Source of the DNA: Heliocidaris tuberculata
Taxonomy: Eukaryota; Echinodermata; Echinoidea; Camarodonta; Echinometridae
Assembly: GCA_025618425.1 (NCBI GenBank)
Contig: CM046836.1
Coordinates: forward strand, 20,930,494-20,994,493
Length of the DNA: 64,000 nt
Direction: 5' to 3'
This document shows positions 57,801 to 64,000 of the stretch, piece after piece; positions within the stretch are counted from its first letter, which is position 1; every line of letters starts with the position of its first letter. The position numbers and the translations under genes were made by a program. Below the pieces are notes generated by a model. That model worked only from the letters and a program-made list of their open reading frames with translations, was not told the origin of the DNA and searched no databases.

Positions 57801-57928
57801 CTTTCTCATGTCTTTACTTTCCACAGATCTACATGTTTGCATCATTCCTTCTCCTGGCTCACGTCCTTGCCTTACTGGTCACCCTAACCATAGAGTTCCC
57901 TGTCGGTAACCTGGAGAAGATGCTTTGA
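35254..57928 (+). CDS. nrf-6-like: NRF-6-like membrane acyltransferase, 16 coding exons
   Basis: Joined exons: 35254-35482, 37209-37360, 40896-40977, 43915-44020, 44608-44836, 46857-46983, 49449-49622, 50806-50902, 52387-52479, 53622-53790, 54550-54629, 55035-55151, 55835-56000, 56288-56477, 56735-56877, 57827-57928. The total is 2256 nt (751 aa) with every phase matching and all introns GT-AG. Layout: signal peptide (1-28); NRF domain (about 57-180) with six cysteines at 60, 102, 111, 136, 141 and 174; membrane segment (about 186-207); Ser/Lys/Glu-rich linker (210-308); acyltransferase-3 domain with about ten further membrane segments (310-745). Motifs: DSYGKPASGILAGNLAWLG (79-97), SLNGIR (339-344), GH (354-355), NDMQFF (496-501), KPYCRIPPYLVG (575-586), TYSTYLFHP (689-697). 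Family members in C. elegans (NRF-6, NDG-4) act in lipid/yolk transport and drug sensitivity. The transferred acyl group and acceptor are not known, so biochemical role here is inference. Length and architecture are typical; nothing suggests a pseudogene. Confidence 0.92.
35663..35772. mobile_element. 110-bp hairpin MITE in intron 1
   Basis: CAGGGGCCTGTAACATAAAG at the left and its near complement (CTATGTTATAGGCACCTG) at the right, with arms AAATCAATCTTACGATTG / CAATTGATTGTAAGATTG. Confidence 0.65.
37209..37360 (+). CDS. nrf-6-like: Exon 2: NRF domain signature
   Basis: Acceptor TTTTCTAG; starts in phase 1, giving V77 with the previous base. Encodes LDSYGKPASGILAGNLAWLG followed by HFDQCMEI and RHCVVG, the most diagnostic part of the NRF domain, with Cys102, Cys111 and an NLT sequon at 118. 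Donor GTAAGA, phase 0. Confidence 0.95.
37397..37936. mobile_element. TTAA-flanked MITE, copy B (532 bp)
   Basis: Body 37401-37932, opening AGGGAAAGTTTACCCT and closing AGGGTGGACTTTCCCT, with TTAA on each side. Shares GAAGTTGTAATCAATCAAAC and TTGGCAACTTAGTGACGTAT with copy C at 38238. Lies in intron 2. Confidence 0.75.
38234..38784. mobile_element. TTAA-flanked MITE, copy C (543 bp)
   Basis: Body 38238-38780, opening AGGGAAAGTCCACCCTGG and closing GGATGGACTTTCCCT between TTAA repeats. It lies about 300 bp from copy B in the same intron. The inner sequences of B and C are related in part by inversion, as expected for elements with very long inverted arms. Confidence 0.75.
38785..40140. other. 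Intron 2 remainder, no feature beyond simple repeats
   Basis: T and G runs (39000-39020), a GGAAGAAAAGGGGGG purine-rich patch at 39978-40040, and ACATGTA words. No exon recognised. Confidence 0.5.
40143..40270 (-). mobile_element. tRNA-derived SINE, minus strand
   Basis: The complement reads TTACGGTCTAATGGACAG (A-box-like) and, about 50 nt on, AAGGTTCACATCCCC (B-box-like), spaced as in a tRNA. It is followed by a non-tRNA body toward lower coordinates. It cannot fold as a working tRNA. Same family as 52590-52742. Confidence 0.65.
40896..40977 (+). CDS. nrf-6-like: Exon 3: NRF domain CxxxxC segment
   Basis: The acceptor ATCAG at 40895 keeps phase 0 and gives VLPIQWGVCAPEVCSEEDVR, with Cys136 and Cys141. 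A second AG at 40910 would delete five residues in frame and could be an alternative acceptor. Donor GTAAGC, phase 1. A (TTC)n expansion starts about 100 nt downstream. Confidence 0.93.
41080..41428 (+). repeat. (TTC)n / (GAA)n microsatellite in intron 3
   Basis: About 350 nt of TTC triplets, imperfect in the first half (TCC, TAC and TGC variants) and uninterrupted from about 41240. Poly-Leu, poly-Ser, poly-Phe, poly-Arg and poly-Lys open frames across it are artefacts. Confidence 0.97.
41429..42981. other. Intron 3, pyrimidine-rich then AT-rich
   Basis: No exon recognised. A long pyrimidine-rich tail follows the TTC tract to about 41850. Several ACATGTACATG words occur at 42815-42870. Confidence 0.6.
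42982..43482. mobile_element. Outer TTAA element carrying a nested one
   Basis: TTAACCCATTGAC at 42982 and GTCAGTGGGTTAA at 43470-43482 are inverted ends. Removing the inner element at 43023-43431 leaves a body of only about 80 bp, similar in size to the related CCCATTGAC...AATGGGTTAA segment at 52804-52876. Confidence 0.6.
43019..43435. mobile_element. piggyBac-type MITE (TTAA-CCCTTTC), nested
   Basis: Body 43023-43431 (409 bp), opening CCCTTTCAGGAC and closing CTTGGAAGGG, flanked by TTAA. piggyBac elements duplicate TTAA and start with CCC. A second copy in opposite orientation is at 58161-58571. Confidence 0.75.
43915..44020 (+). CDS. nrf-6-like: Exon 4: end of NRF domain
   Basis: Acceptor TTTATTAG; phase 1 start gives D155. 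Encodes ILDVSWLTIRNLQSSAVSCT then EKPNTDFDIGFILT, including Cys174. Donor GTAAGA, phase 2. Its paralogue lies at 8765-8870. Confidence 0.93.
44608..44836 (+). CDS. nrf-6-like: Exon 5: first membrane segment and linker
   Basis: Acceptor TTTCATTGCAG. Encodes LLISTLVALTLVGSILDYCL (membrane segment, about 190-209), then a polar Ser/Arg/Lys-rich linker ending in an acidic YEEENE stretch. The donor is GTTAAT, weaker than the others; the phase (0) matches exon 6. Confidence 0.88.
44968..45236. repeat. ATAGCGGTCCTTATGAATAG hairpin repeat
   Basis: Multiple direct and inverted copies of CTATTCATAAGGACCGC-like words fill this intron 5 segment. The same family occurs at 7078-7170. Confidence 0.7.
45511..46419. 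mobile_element. MITE (GGGGGTGTTTCATAAAGC) carrying a nested TTAA MITE
   Basis: Ends are GGGGGTGTTTCATAAAGCAG at 45511 and CAGCTTTATGAAACATGGC to 46419. The part 46150-46419 is the inverted complement of 60410-60660. The element is a second copy of the 324-bp MITE at 60384-60707 enlarged by the insertion at 45567-46149. Confidence 0.8.
45563..46153. mobile_element. TTAA-flanked MITE, copy D (583 bp), nested
   Basis: Body 45567-46149, opening AGGGAAATCCAACC and closing GGTTGGATTGCCCT. Very similar along its length to copy A at 17134-17717. The unfilled target survives near 60650 in the sister MITE. Confidence 0.85.
46857..46983 (+). CDS. nrf-6-like: Exon 6: cytoplasmic or lumenal linker
   Basis: Acceptor TTCTATAG. 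Encodes INNEDQNKSTDPMTEKTPLL followed by a Ser/Pro-rich tail to HETKP. Low conservation is expected in this linker, so its support comes from phase (0 in, 1 out), the good donor GTAAGT and in-frame opening. Confidence 0.82.
47196..47398. other. GC-richer structured island in intron 6
   Basis: Contrasts with the AT-rich intron. It contains GATAGAG...CTCTATC (47211 to about 47270) enclosing ACCGAACCC / GGTTGGC, and AAAATCGC...GCGATTTT (about 47300-47388). It matches no structural RNA I can recognise. Confidence 0.35.
47779..47923. mobile_element. 145-bp hairpin MITE (GGGCCCCGTTGC ends)
   Basis: Ends GGGCCCCGTTGCGTAAAACT and the complement of AAGTTTTATGCAGCGGGCCC. Arms TTACCATTAACGGTAAC / GTTACCATTAATGGTAA, core TTTGATTGGCTGTTGAG. 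Confidence 0.85.
48686..48897 (+). mobile_element. TIR element (GGATCTA family), short copy
   Basis: Opens CAGGGACGGATCTAGC and closes CGTAGATCCGCCACTG. It lacks the 158-bp array and instead has a G run (48712-48733) and a C run of about 59 nt (48824-48882). Lies in intron 6. Confidence 0.75.
49449..49622 (+). CDS. nrf-6-like: Exon 7: start of the acyltransferase-3 domain
   Basis: Acceptor CGTAACAG. Encodes VLVRLLLCFAMSRNLPKLLN, TKQAEGGIPSLNGIRVISIS and WVILGHTLAF. The NGIR..S..WVILGHT pattern is the classical opening of NRF-6-type acyltransferase-3 domains; Arg344 and His355 are the strongly conserved residues. Donor GTGAGC, phase 1. Confidence 0.95.
50806..50902 (+). CDS. nrf-6-like: Exon 8: acyltransferase domain
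   Basis: Acceptor TTTTTGCAG. Encodes ENLISAVTRWLNNFAFQAIG then NAFLSVDTFFFLS; SVDTFFFLSG is a family signature completed by exon 9. Donor GTAAGA, phase 2. Confidence 0.95.
51145..51287. mobile_element. 143-bp hairpin MITE (CTGGGGAGCG ends)
   Basis: CTGGGGAGCGTTTCATGAAA and the complement of TTTCCTGAAACGCCCCCCAG. Core CTTGCATCTGATTGGCTGAG, the inverse of the core at 448-587. Lies in intron 8. Confidence 0.85.
51597..51725 (-). mobile_element. SINE tail fragment, minus strand
   Basis: The complement reads GTGGCTAAAGCCAGGGTAAT, GTAGGTGCCTTGAGCATCCC, GATATGTGCAAAATACAA and ends AATTATTATAATG. It matches the 3' half of the element at 61826-62060. Confidence 0.55.
51840..52173. mobile_element. 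TIR element with GGCCCATATTCTC ends
   Basis: GGCCCATATTCTCAAAACG at the left, GGAGAATATGGGCC at the right. Inner arms include GGCTTCCTTTAAACC and GGCCTAAGTTAAGCCCAGC. The left flank ATTATCTATTAAAGATAATG is also present as a direct repeat at 51782. Confidence 0.65.
52387..52479 (+). CDS. nrf-6-like: Exon 9: acyltransferase domain
   Basis: Acceptor TCCTTTCAG. Encodes SGMLLTFHTLKKMKETGGKI then PWLWFYIHRYIR; the YIHRYIRLTP signature spans into exon 10. Donor GTATGT, phase 2. Confidence 0.94.
52590..52742 (-). mobile_element. tRNA-derived SINE, minus strand
   Basis: The complement has GTTGTGGTCTAGTGGATCAG (A-box region) and a degenerate B box about 50 nt on, then a body with CTTTGGCAAGACATCTGCCA and GGTAAATGGGTACC. 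Same family as 40143-40270 and 55505-55680. Confidence 0.65.
53065..53205. mobile_element. 141-bp hairpin MITE (GGGCCCTGTTTCATAAAAC ends)
   Basis: Ends GGGCCCTGTTTCATAAAACT and the complement of GTGTGAAACAGGCCCC-like sequence. Core CTTGCATCTGTTTGGCTGAG, one base from the core at 51145, although the ends are of the GGGCCC type. Confidence 0.8.
53622..53790 (+). CDS. nrf-6-like: Exon 10: acyltransferase domain, membrane segment and loop
   Basis: Acceptor TTATATAG. Encodes LTPTLALLILVLTFLLPNLN then a loop with CKSYWWTDLLYINNFVP, matching the conserved W..LLYINNF of the family. Donor GTAAGT, phase 0. Confidence 0.95.
54184..54510. mobile_element. Composite palindromic insertions in intron 10
   Basis: An inner palindrome runs from ATTAATACATGGTTG (about 54183) to CAACCATGTATTAATAG (about 54347), with GTGCGTTAGT/ACTAACGCAC words inside. 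A second inverted pair TATAAAACGGGTC (54351) and GAACCCGTTTTATA (54499) follows, again with GTGCGTTAGT words. Confidence 0.6.
54550..54629 (+). CDS. nrf-6-like: Exon 11: WYLANDMQF signature
   Basis: Acceptor TTTCCCTGCAG. Encodes CVSWGWYLANDMQFFIISPL then FLLPLYW. This is the most conserved block of the NRF-6/acyltransferase-3 group. Donor GTGAGC, phase 2. Confidence 0.97.
55035..55151 (+). CDS. nrf-6-like: Exon 12: membrane segment
   Basis: Acceptor TCCTTTTCAG. Encodes FPVLGVVALAVTCAVSFVTT then VYQNDFLPGFFLS. One clear membrane segment (about 514-533). Donor GTAAGA, phase 2. Confidence 0.93.
55505..55680 (-). mobile_element. tRNA-derived SINE, minus strand
   Basis: The complement holds a B-box-like GGAAGGTTCACATCCCAG followed by ATGGCAAGACATTTATCTGT and CACAGGTGTAGATTTGG, the same body words as at 61826. 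Lies in intron 12. Confidence 0.6.
55835..56000 (+). CDS. nrf-6-like: Exon 13: KPYCRIPPYLVG signature
   Basis: Acceptor TTTTTATAG. Encodes DFQKLIYVKPYCRIPPYLVG then MAMGYFLCEMESRRRR. The Y.KP.CR..PYLVG..GY block is diagnostic for the family. A basic RRRR run follows, consistent with a cytoplasmic loop. Donor GTGAGT, phase 0. Confidence 0.96.
56288..56477 (+). CDS. nrf-6-like: Exon 14: two membrane segments
   Basis: Acceptor AATACCAG. Encodes WAIAGGLGIAVVYGLY (about 614-629), a loop with ASIAYNSLSTFTW, and AIALCWVVFACHYGYG. Family members share the YNSLSR.TWA...W pattern. Donor GTGAGT, phase 1. Confidence 0.95.
56735..56877 (+). CDS. nrf-6-like: Exon 15: LSRLTYSTYLFHP signature
   Basis: Acceptor TGTTTTGCAG. 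Encodes GIINDFLSWPFWVPLSRLTY then STYLFHPVVIYLYSFAQ. The PLSRLTYS.YL.HP block is conserved in NRF-6-type acyltransferases. Donor GTAAGA, phase 0. Confidence 0.97.
57128..57420 (+). mobile_element. tRNA-derived SINE with Meta-domain-like body, intron 15
   Basis: A tRNA-like head with A box TGGCTCAGTCGG (57138-57149) and B box GAGTTTGAATCC (57181-57192), then a body containing CCTCGGATAGGACGTTAAAC (from about 57296) and CCACTGCACCATTCG. The GGATAGGACGTTAAA word resembles the conserved central domain described for metazoan MetaSINEs; I make that link from memory. RNA polymerase III promoter boxes are intact. Confidence 0.75.
57827..57928 (+). CDS. nrf-6-like: Exon 16: last membrane segment and stop
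   Basis: Acceptor TTTCCACAG. Encodes IYMFASFLLLAHVLALLVTL then TIEFPVGNLEKML and TGA at 57926. The E.P...LEK ending is the typical family C-terminus. Confidence 0.96.
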   Translation: MYMFASFLLLAHVLALLVTLTIEFPVGNLEKML

Positions 57929-57950
57929 GAGGCGCTCACACGCAAGAAGC

Positions 57951-57963
57951 AGGTCAAAGGTCA
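57951..57963 (+). promoter_or_regulatory. Second perfect DR1 motif, in the 3' UTR
   Basis: AGGTCAAAGGTCA again, 23 nt after the stop codon. The identical 13-mer lies at 34923. Could be chance or a regulatory site. Confidence 0.3.
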
Positions 57964-58156
57964 AAGTGATCCCAAACCCTGATTTTGTATCTGGTAGGTC
58001 CCCGAAGTCTCACAACTGTATTTGAGATATTTGAAGGATCTATGAGCAACATTGAATAATTTGTCGTGTGAAGAGGGCTCGAACATGAATCTCGATTGAA
58101 TTTTTAAAACCCATTGGTTGGTATTCTGCTAATTCAGTTAAACCTGACACTCTGTG

Positions 58157-58575
58157 TTAACCCTTTCAAGACAATTGACCACATTTTCGTGGTTTGACTT
58201 GGTAACTTTTGATTTAGAGCTGTGAAAAATATACCAGATGCATGAGCAGAAAGAGCAAAAATTGCTGCACACACTGTGTCCATTTATGTTTCTTGACGAC
58301 ATTGCATTTGATTCCAGGAATTTTAAAAAGGAGAATAAGCTTCTAAATCCTTAAAGTGGCAAACCATTGAGAGGTTCAAAATCATTGATTTTTGTCAAAA
58401 TTGGCAATTTTTTCAACTTGTCAACAAATTCTTGGCCATGTATATTGTTTTCAAAGACACTGCACCTTATTAGAACCTTATAGAGTCTGCACAAGAAAAA
58501 TACTATAGTTGCCAATTTGAAGAAGAAAATGTGATCCATTTAGCCCTTGAATAATTCCCATCATGAAAGGGTTAA
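58157..58575. mobile_element. piggyBac-type MITE (TTAA-CCCTTTC), second copy
   Basis: Body 58161-58571 (411 bp), opening CCCTTTCAAGAC and closing CATGAAAGGG between TTAA repeats. It is the inverted counterpart of 43023-43431, sharing TGCCAATTTTGAT/ATCAAAATTGGCA and TCTGGTATATTTT-like words. If the transcript extends this far it lies in the 3' UTR. Confidence 0.75.
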
Positions 58576-59800
58576 GTCATGTTTAACAAAATGAAAACTT
58601 GGACTTTGGTCTAACTTCCTTTGTTAAAACTCGACTTTAGACCCCAATGGTCGGGTTAAAATTTGTGCAGAATGCGGGCCATTGAAATACTCTTCTCAAA
58701 ATAGCTTGGGATGAATCTATGGAAAATTAGTGTGATAGTAAAAGCAAATTGTATCCAGCAGCTTAAAGGTATTTAGACCTGGCATTCAAGAGGGCACTTT
58801 CAAAATGCATGCGCTGGTGGACAGTGGAAGTTGCCCAATTGACACCAACATTATTCGACGCTTATGCAGATGCCATGTCCTGAATGCCCGAATAATGCCG
58901 ATTCTCATTCTCTCAATTTATCGATAAGCTGTTTACGGTACAGGTATGTTACATAATACACAGCAAGCGCACACACTGTACTGCACAGTAGGTGGATCTA
59001 CCACTTTGATTGACAGCTGCATGCGACTTACGTCGTCAGTCTTCGTAGTTAAGATGGCGGTGAGTGTCACACCATCCAACAGTGCCCTCTTGAGTGCCGG
59101 ATCTAAATCCCTTTAATGTTTTAGTTTTGTAATGAAAGGATAAAGATATAATATCACTGTTACCAATATACATATGATGTGTAGATGTAGGAAAAGAAAA
59201 GTCAAGACTTCCTAACGTGTATTTCTAAAAATTGAACATCTGCAGGCTGTGTATCCATCCATTCAGGTCTTTCTTAGTACATATCAAAAATGTTAGTGTT
59301 TTATTGTTTAACTAATTATCAATATTTCATTGCCCCACATTTTGTTTTATATTAATTTTTCACTGTTTCATGTATATGTTTTGCATGAAAAGTAAATTAA
59401 ATTGAATTGAATTTGTTTTATGAAATGCATTCTCCAGTCATAATGTATTTTTATGTTGAATGAGAGAAAAATACGTGACTCAGAATTGTACGAAATGTAA
59501 ACTTGTCTCAGATTTATAAAATATGTGTCAGATTTATTTATAACATACATGTAGTCAGAGTTTCTAAATGTGTAGAGAGCAGTAAACATACTGGAATCAA
59601 TTTTCATAAGTCTTATTTATCACATATTTTTATTAGGCATAGAGTGTTATTAAAGCAGTTTATAGCCTGATATTGGATTCATCTTACACCTGGGAACTTG
59701 TGCAAAAAATATATATATATATGCATATGATGATTAATCATGTATGCAAATAGACTCCTTGTTTTTGTTGACAATCCATTGTTGAAAGTTGAAATTTGAA
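58576..59800. other. Downstream region, possible 3' UTR and LINE tail
   Basis: No clear AATAAA was found close after the stop. The run TAAATTAAATTGAATTGAAT at 59391-59411 looks like the 3' tail of a + strand non-LTR element. Gene 3' end cannot be placed. Confidence 0.4.
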
Positions 59801-60240
59801 TCAGAAATTCAATTCAATTCATTTTATTGTTCCATGATATATAAAAATACATAGAAAATTAGCCTCCACTGGCTGATAATAAATTAATTACGATAAATTA
59901 CATGCATGAACATGTGAAATAATGAGACGTATAAAAGAAGAAAAACTGTGCATGTGCTACATGAATACATTAAAAATCTAAAAATTTAAAAGACAAAAGG
60001 CCAACTCCTAGGACATTACTTGACAATCTGAATCACATCAAGTGGGAAATAAGAATCATGAATAAATTAGGAAATAGGAAAAGAGAAAAGAACAAGGCAA
60101 GTAATACAGGAGAATCAGGAGAGGGGACCTTAGAAACCAAATGAGACAGCTGCAGGCAAAGCCATGCATGGTATGGTATGTATGTGTGTGTAGATCGGCC
60201 GAGGAAGGTCGCTTGAATGTATGATAATAGCATTACTGGA
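59801..60240 (-). mobile_element. LINE-like 3' tail, minus strand
   Basis: On the minus strand it ends in ATGAATTGAATTGAATTTC, a short tandem tail like that at 9186-9212, preceded by an AT-rich UTR-like sequence. No reverse transcriptase remnant was recognised, so this rests on the tail only. Confidence 0.35.
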
Positions 60241-60307
60241 CAACTTGCTTTTATTACACCTGTATACTGGAATCAGAAATATGCTTGATATGTATGATAA
60301 TAGTAAT

Positions 60308-60383
60308 ACAGGTGAACCTCGTTATAGCAAACTCCTTAGGACCAGTGAAATGACCTCTTTATATCAGTACCTTGTTATATCAG
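60308..60383 (+). mobile_element. Tigger-like TIR fragment
   Basis: ACAGGTGAACCTCGTTATAG resembles Tigger/pogo-type ends (CAGTAGAACCTCG). It is cut off where the MITE at 60384 begins. Confidence 0.45.
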
Positions 60384-60707
60384 GGGGGTGTTTCATAAAG
60401 CTGTTTGTAAAGTTACGCATGACTTTACGAACGACTTGAATATGAAGTGCCAGATAGGATGCCCAAAGTTTTTCCTGATGTTTTTAACAAAGTGTGACTG
60501 TATTTCCAATAACCTCAATTAAATTATGGCAAAAAATATACTTTGCATTAAAAATGTTTGTTATTATAAGAATGTTAATCTACATCTGCATAGTTCATCT
60601 TTAGTTGATGCAGTTAAAAATGATTGAGCATCCCATTTTGGCTTGTAATATCTAAGACGTTCTTAAAGTCATGCGTAACTTTATGAACAGCTTTATGAAA
60701 CAGGGCC
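60384..60707. mobile_element. MITE (GGGGGTGTTTCATAAAGC), uninterrupted copy
   Basis: Ends GGGGGTGTTTCATAAAGCTG and the complement of CAGCTTTATGAAACAGGGC; arms GTAAAGTTACGCATGACTTT / AAAGTCATGCGTAACTTTA. Without the TTAA element that split its relative at 45511. Confidence 0.8.
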
Positions 60708-60922
60708 AGGGCTAAAAAACAATAGTATACAAAGAAGTGGAGTCTATGGGAAATGCATGTTACACCAAAATCAAATGTACAGGTTAACCTATTTTTGCTT
60801 TCGTGAAGCACATTCATCTGTAGTCAGATGTAATGCATAAAAGCCATCAGCATGGTACCCTGAATGTAAAGACCTCAACTCTTACTGTGCCAAGGGGTTT
60901 AGCTCTCTTCAAAATTTTACCA

Positions 60923-61554
60923 AACTGTGATCAATGCTTACTTTTCAAATGTCTGCACTTTATTAACCATCTGTTATTTCACAAAATGTTGTGTACAAAA
61001 CTTGTGGGAAATTTATTACCATTTCTTATTATGACTCCAAACATTATTACTTTACCCAACTTTGTGCATAAGAATTACTGAAAATTACATTTGAGTTTCT
61101 TTTTTGTTCATTATATTTTTGGTTCTCATTTGTTAACCATCGTATAATGTTGAAATAAGGTATTATCTTTTTAGAAATCTGCAATTTTCTCTGAAATTTT
61201 CTTTGGTAGCATACAATTATAATCATATATTTAGCATTTAACTGTGATCAATGCTTACTTTTCAAATGTCTGCACTTTATTAACCATCTGTTATTTCACA
61301 AAATGTTGTGTACAAAACTTGTGGGAAATTTATTACCATTTCTTATTATGACTCCAAACATTATTACTTTACCCAACTTTATGCATAAGAATTACTGAAA
61401 ATTACATTTGAGTTTCTTTTTTGTTCATTATATTTTTGGTTCTCATTTGTTAACCATCGTATAATGTTGAAATAAGGTATTATCTTTTTCGAAATCTGCA
61501 ATTTTCTCTGAAATTTTCTTTGGTAGCATACAATTATAATCATATATTTAGCAT
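60923..61554 (+). repeat. 317-bp recent tandem duplication, two copies
   Basis: Copies at about 60923-61237 and 61240-61554 differ at only about two bases (TTTGTGCATAAG/TTTATGCATAAG and TTTTTAGAAATC/TTTTTCGAAATC). No gene inside. Confidence 0.9.
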
Positions 61555-61825
61555 GCTTGATTTATGCTCAAAATTTTGATACACATTGACCACCATATAC
61601 CTTTCCTGTGGTTTAGCAGTTGGTGAATGAATATGACAAGTCTATATGTCACATATACGTGCCATCGGCATTGAAAAAGTTAATGCATATGGTGATTGGT
61701 TCCCTTTTATGATTTTATGAATGCCTATAACATAGATTAAATTACGAACACTGTTACCGGTTATTGAGGATGTGTATGTTTGTATATACGTGTATGACTG
61801 TGGAGCAAATATTTTACAACACCAG

Positions 61826-62060
61826 AACTAGGTCCTGTCTGCTACACTAATGTCCCTTGGCAAGACATTAATCTACATTTTCCACTCCTAACCCAGGTGT
61901 AGTAAGTAGGTACCTGGTCAGAAGTAATTCATTCACTGCTTTCATTGCCTTAGGGCAGCTTGGCTATTAAAAGCTAGTAGCATTTCGTACTTTTTAGGTG
62001 CCTTGAGCATTTCCCGGTATGGATATTTGCGCAATTTAATGTAGCTATAATTATCATTAT
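61826..62060 (+). mobile_element. SINE body and tail, plus strand
   Basis: Contains TTGGCAAGACATTAATCTAC, CAGGTGTAGTAAGTAGGTAC, GGTGCCTTGAGCATTTCC, GATATTTGCGCAATTTAATG and an ATTATCATTATTATG tail. The tRNA-like head is not recognisable, so it is likely 5'-truncated. Confidence 0.6.
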
Positions 62061-62559
62061 TATGCTCCTACTATTGCAAGGGTGTGTGTTTGCATGCAGG
62101 TCCAAGGCATGTCCCATACATTACCAACTGTTAGGCAATTGAAGTGTGGAATCGTAAACATGAATTGACATGAAAATATCACTTTGCTTGATAATTTGTC
62201 TCATTCAAGCTCCAGTAGGGCTATCAGCTTGATGCAGAAGTTTTAGATATGGGGCCATTGTCATAACAAACTAAAATTGCGAGCAATTGGGCAGATGTCT
62301 CTGTCTACTTTACACCAGCACAGCCATCTTTGTGCAGTCATTAACCTATGACTTGTCCTGATTTTGATTTGTTATAACAATTGACATCGTTTTACTATCA
62401 TAAAAGATAATATCATTTTCAGAATACGGCCCCAGGTCGTTAACGTACAAGACACAAAGTAGCTTGGACCTTCCCTAGCCTTAGCCATGCTATCTCGGGT
62501 TCCATGAATATGCTTCATGCCAGCTTATTCAGCTTGGTAGCCCTTAGCTTACGAGCACT

Positions 62560-62800
62560 TGGAAGAGTGATGGCTTAGTGGTAGAGCAGTGGTCTCATAA
62601 CCCTAAGGTCCCAAGTTCAAAGCCAAGTCGAGTCAGTCAACGGGTTAGTGGCCTTTGGTAAGGCATTGAGTACTATGCGTGCTGTACCAAAATCAAATCA
62701 TACCCAGTAGGTTAATTCTCAGTACCAAGTCCCTCAGATAGGATGTAAAGCTGAATTTACCTGGTGGCTTACCTACAAGCATACTTGATTTCTTAGCAGT
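62560..62800 (+). mobile_element. tRNA-derived SINE, plus strand
   Basis: A box TGGCTTAGTGG (62571-62581), B box AAGTTCAAAGCC (62613-62624), then a body with CCCTCAGATAGGATGTAAAG (from about 62731), a diverged form of the word at 57296. Same general SINE class as 57128. Confidence 0.65.
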
Positions 62801-63530
62801 TAGGTAAAATAAATCGACATCAATAAACCAAATGGCCTGTATCGCACTGTAGCATAATAGTACTTATTGCTTTCAGTGTATCCTTTCCACAGAATTAGTA
62901 ACAGGGTTGTATGAGGTACTAGCTTTTCTAGAGAGTAGACACACCTTTTTTTTTTAGGCTGACTGTAGTAGCTTTTCATTAGATAATGGTATTTTAGAAG
63001 AGCTTTCTATCAAATACTGTACTTTTTTTTTGTATGTGTACCAGTATGTTGTTTTGTTTTGTTGGGGGGTTTTTTTCTAATGATTTCTCATTTACACTTA
63101 ATTTACTGTCATGGATTTTTACATATATATGCAATGTATTTAATATGGTGAACTATGCATGATTTTTATATCTAATCATGATGGATTTATGTACATGTAT
63201 TATAAAATATGTACATGTATGATGTGGAGTATACCTGGGACATATATTCAGCTGTCAACAATGAATGAATGTGTAATCTCTGTACATGTAGTAGATGCCT
63301 TGAAAGGGACAGTGCTGTGGTATACCCATAGACAAATTAAATATATATCTTCTTTTTGTCAAGAAACTTAGACGCAGCTGATGTGGAATATGCATGTGAA
63401 GCCTTTCGCTTTCACATGGTTCCCCAAAGAAGGAAAGTATAAAATCATGTAAATAGAACCACCTTTGGAAAAAAGTGCTGTCCTTGGTATTTGATAATGT
63501 TACCATCTTTCTTCCGCCATGAATGAAATA
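62801..63530. other. Downstream intergenic, nothing coding
   Basis: AT-rich with T runs and many ACATGTA words (63130-63290). Confidence 0.5.
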
Positions 63531-63721
63531 CAGTAGAACCTCATTAAAACAAATTTGTAGAGATCAAGGAAATTATCATAACATATTGAAATCTTGTTAT
63601 TATCAGGGCTAAAAATGCATTATAAAACCAAGAACCAAGACTGACAAATTTACAAGGTTAACAAGAGGTTTTTTTTGTTTTTTTTATAACAGTGTTCTTA
63701 GTAAGTGAGGTGTCACTGTAG
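63529..63721. mobile_element. Tigger-like MITE with TA duplication
   Basis: Body 63531-63719, opening CAGTAGAACCTCATTAAAAC and closing AAGTGAGGTGTCACTG, flanked by TA on both sides. TA duplications and CAGTAGAACCTC-type ends are typical of Tigger/pogo elements of the Tc1/mariner group. Confidence 0.7.
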
Positions 63722-64000
63722 CAATTAACAATTTATCAATAATCGCATACTGTGACTTATACATGTACATGAACAGTTTATTTTATATTAAATAGCCATT
63801 TCTATGATAATGATATCAATTACAGTATCTCAACTTCATAAGCATTTTTTTTTTTCAAATGCTCTAATATTCATATTGTGGGAAATTCAAAGTTTTGGAT
63901 TTTTTTAAAATGATCTCTGCTTTATTTACAATTTATATTTGTGCCTATTACTTGCTGCAATGATGATTTGATGATTTTAGGCATTAGGATATACTGTATG
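63722..64000. other. Right edge, AT-rich
   Basis: No feature recognised. Confidence 0.5.

Overview
The window is eukaryotic genomic DNA. Its introns are GT-AG, its intergenic regions are long and crowded with transposons, and microsatellites, G/C homopolymer runs and tRNA-derived SINEs are abundant. There is no bacterial gene organisation. The repeat content (short hairpin elements with GGGCCC-type ends, frequent ACATGTA words, TTAA-flanked MITEs) and the gene family present suggest a marine invertebrate, perhaps an echinoderm such as a sea urchin. The species cannot be fixed from the sequence alone.

One complete protein-coding gene can be read. It lies on the + strand from 35254 to 57928 and has 16 coding exons, probably preceded by a spliced 5' UTR exon near 33.9 kb. 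The exons join in phase at every junction and sum to 2256 nt, which is 751 codons plus a stop. The product is a NRF-6-like (nose resistant to fluoxetine) multipass membrane protein: signal peptide, a six-cysteine extracellular NRF domain, a first membrane segment, a hydrophilic linker and a C-terminal acyltransferase-3 domain. About 26 kb upstream, at 8765-8870, lies one isolated exon homologous to exon 4 of this gene. It has the same 106-nt length, the same phases and good splice sites, so it looks like the remnant or a widely spaced exon of a tandem paralogue.

The rest is mostly mobile DNA. 1-8.1 kb: a TIR element family carrying a 158-bp tandem array, a hairpin MITE, a hAT-like element with an 8-bp target duplication, and a Harbinger-like element with TTA duplications and a large internal T-rich satellite. 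9.2-11.4 kb: a decayed LINE 3' end and a separate intact L1-like ORF1. 13-23 kb: hairpin MITEs, TTAA MITEs, a three-copy hairpin tandem repeat and microsatellites. 23.3-33.5 kb: degenerate repeats with many G/C runs, plus two ACGT-motif-rich elements. 33.5-35.2 kb: a probable promoter/UTR region. 35.2-58 kb: the gene, its introns full of nested MITEs and SINEs. 58-64 kb: a TTAA MITE, a 317-bp recent tandem duplication, SINEs and a Tigger-like MITE.

The most interesting patterns are the orphan NRF exon, a group of about 140-bp hairpin MITEs with shared ends and a shared central CCAAT-box core but unrelated arms, a repeat whose central 207 bp is inverted relative to its flanks, and several insertion-within-insertion cases where the empty site is also present.
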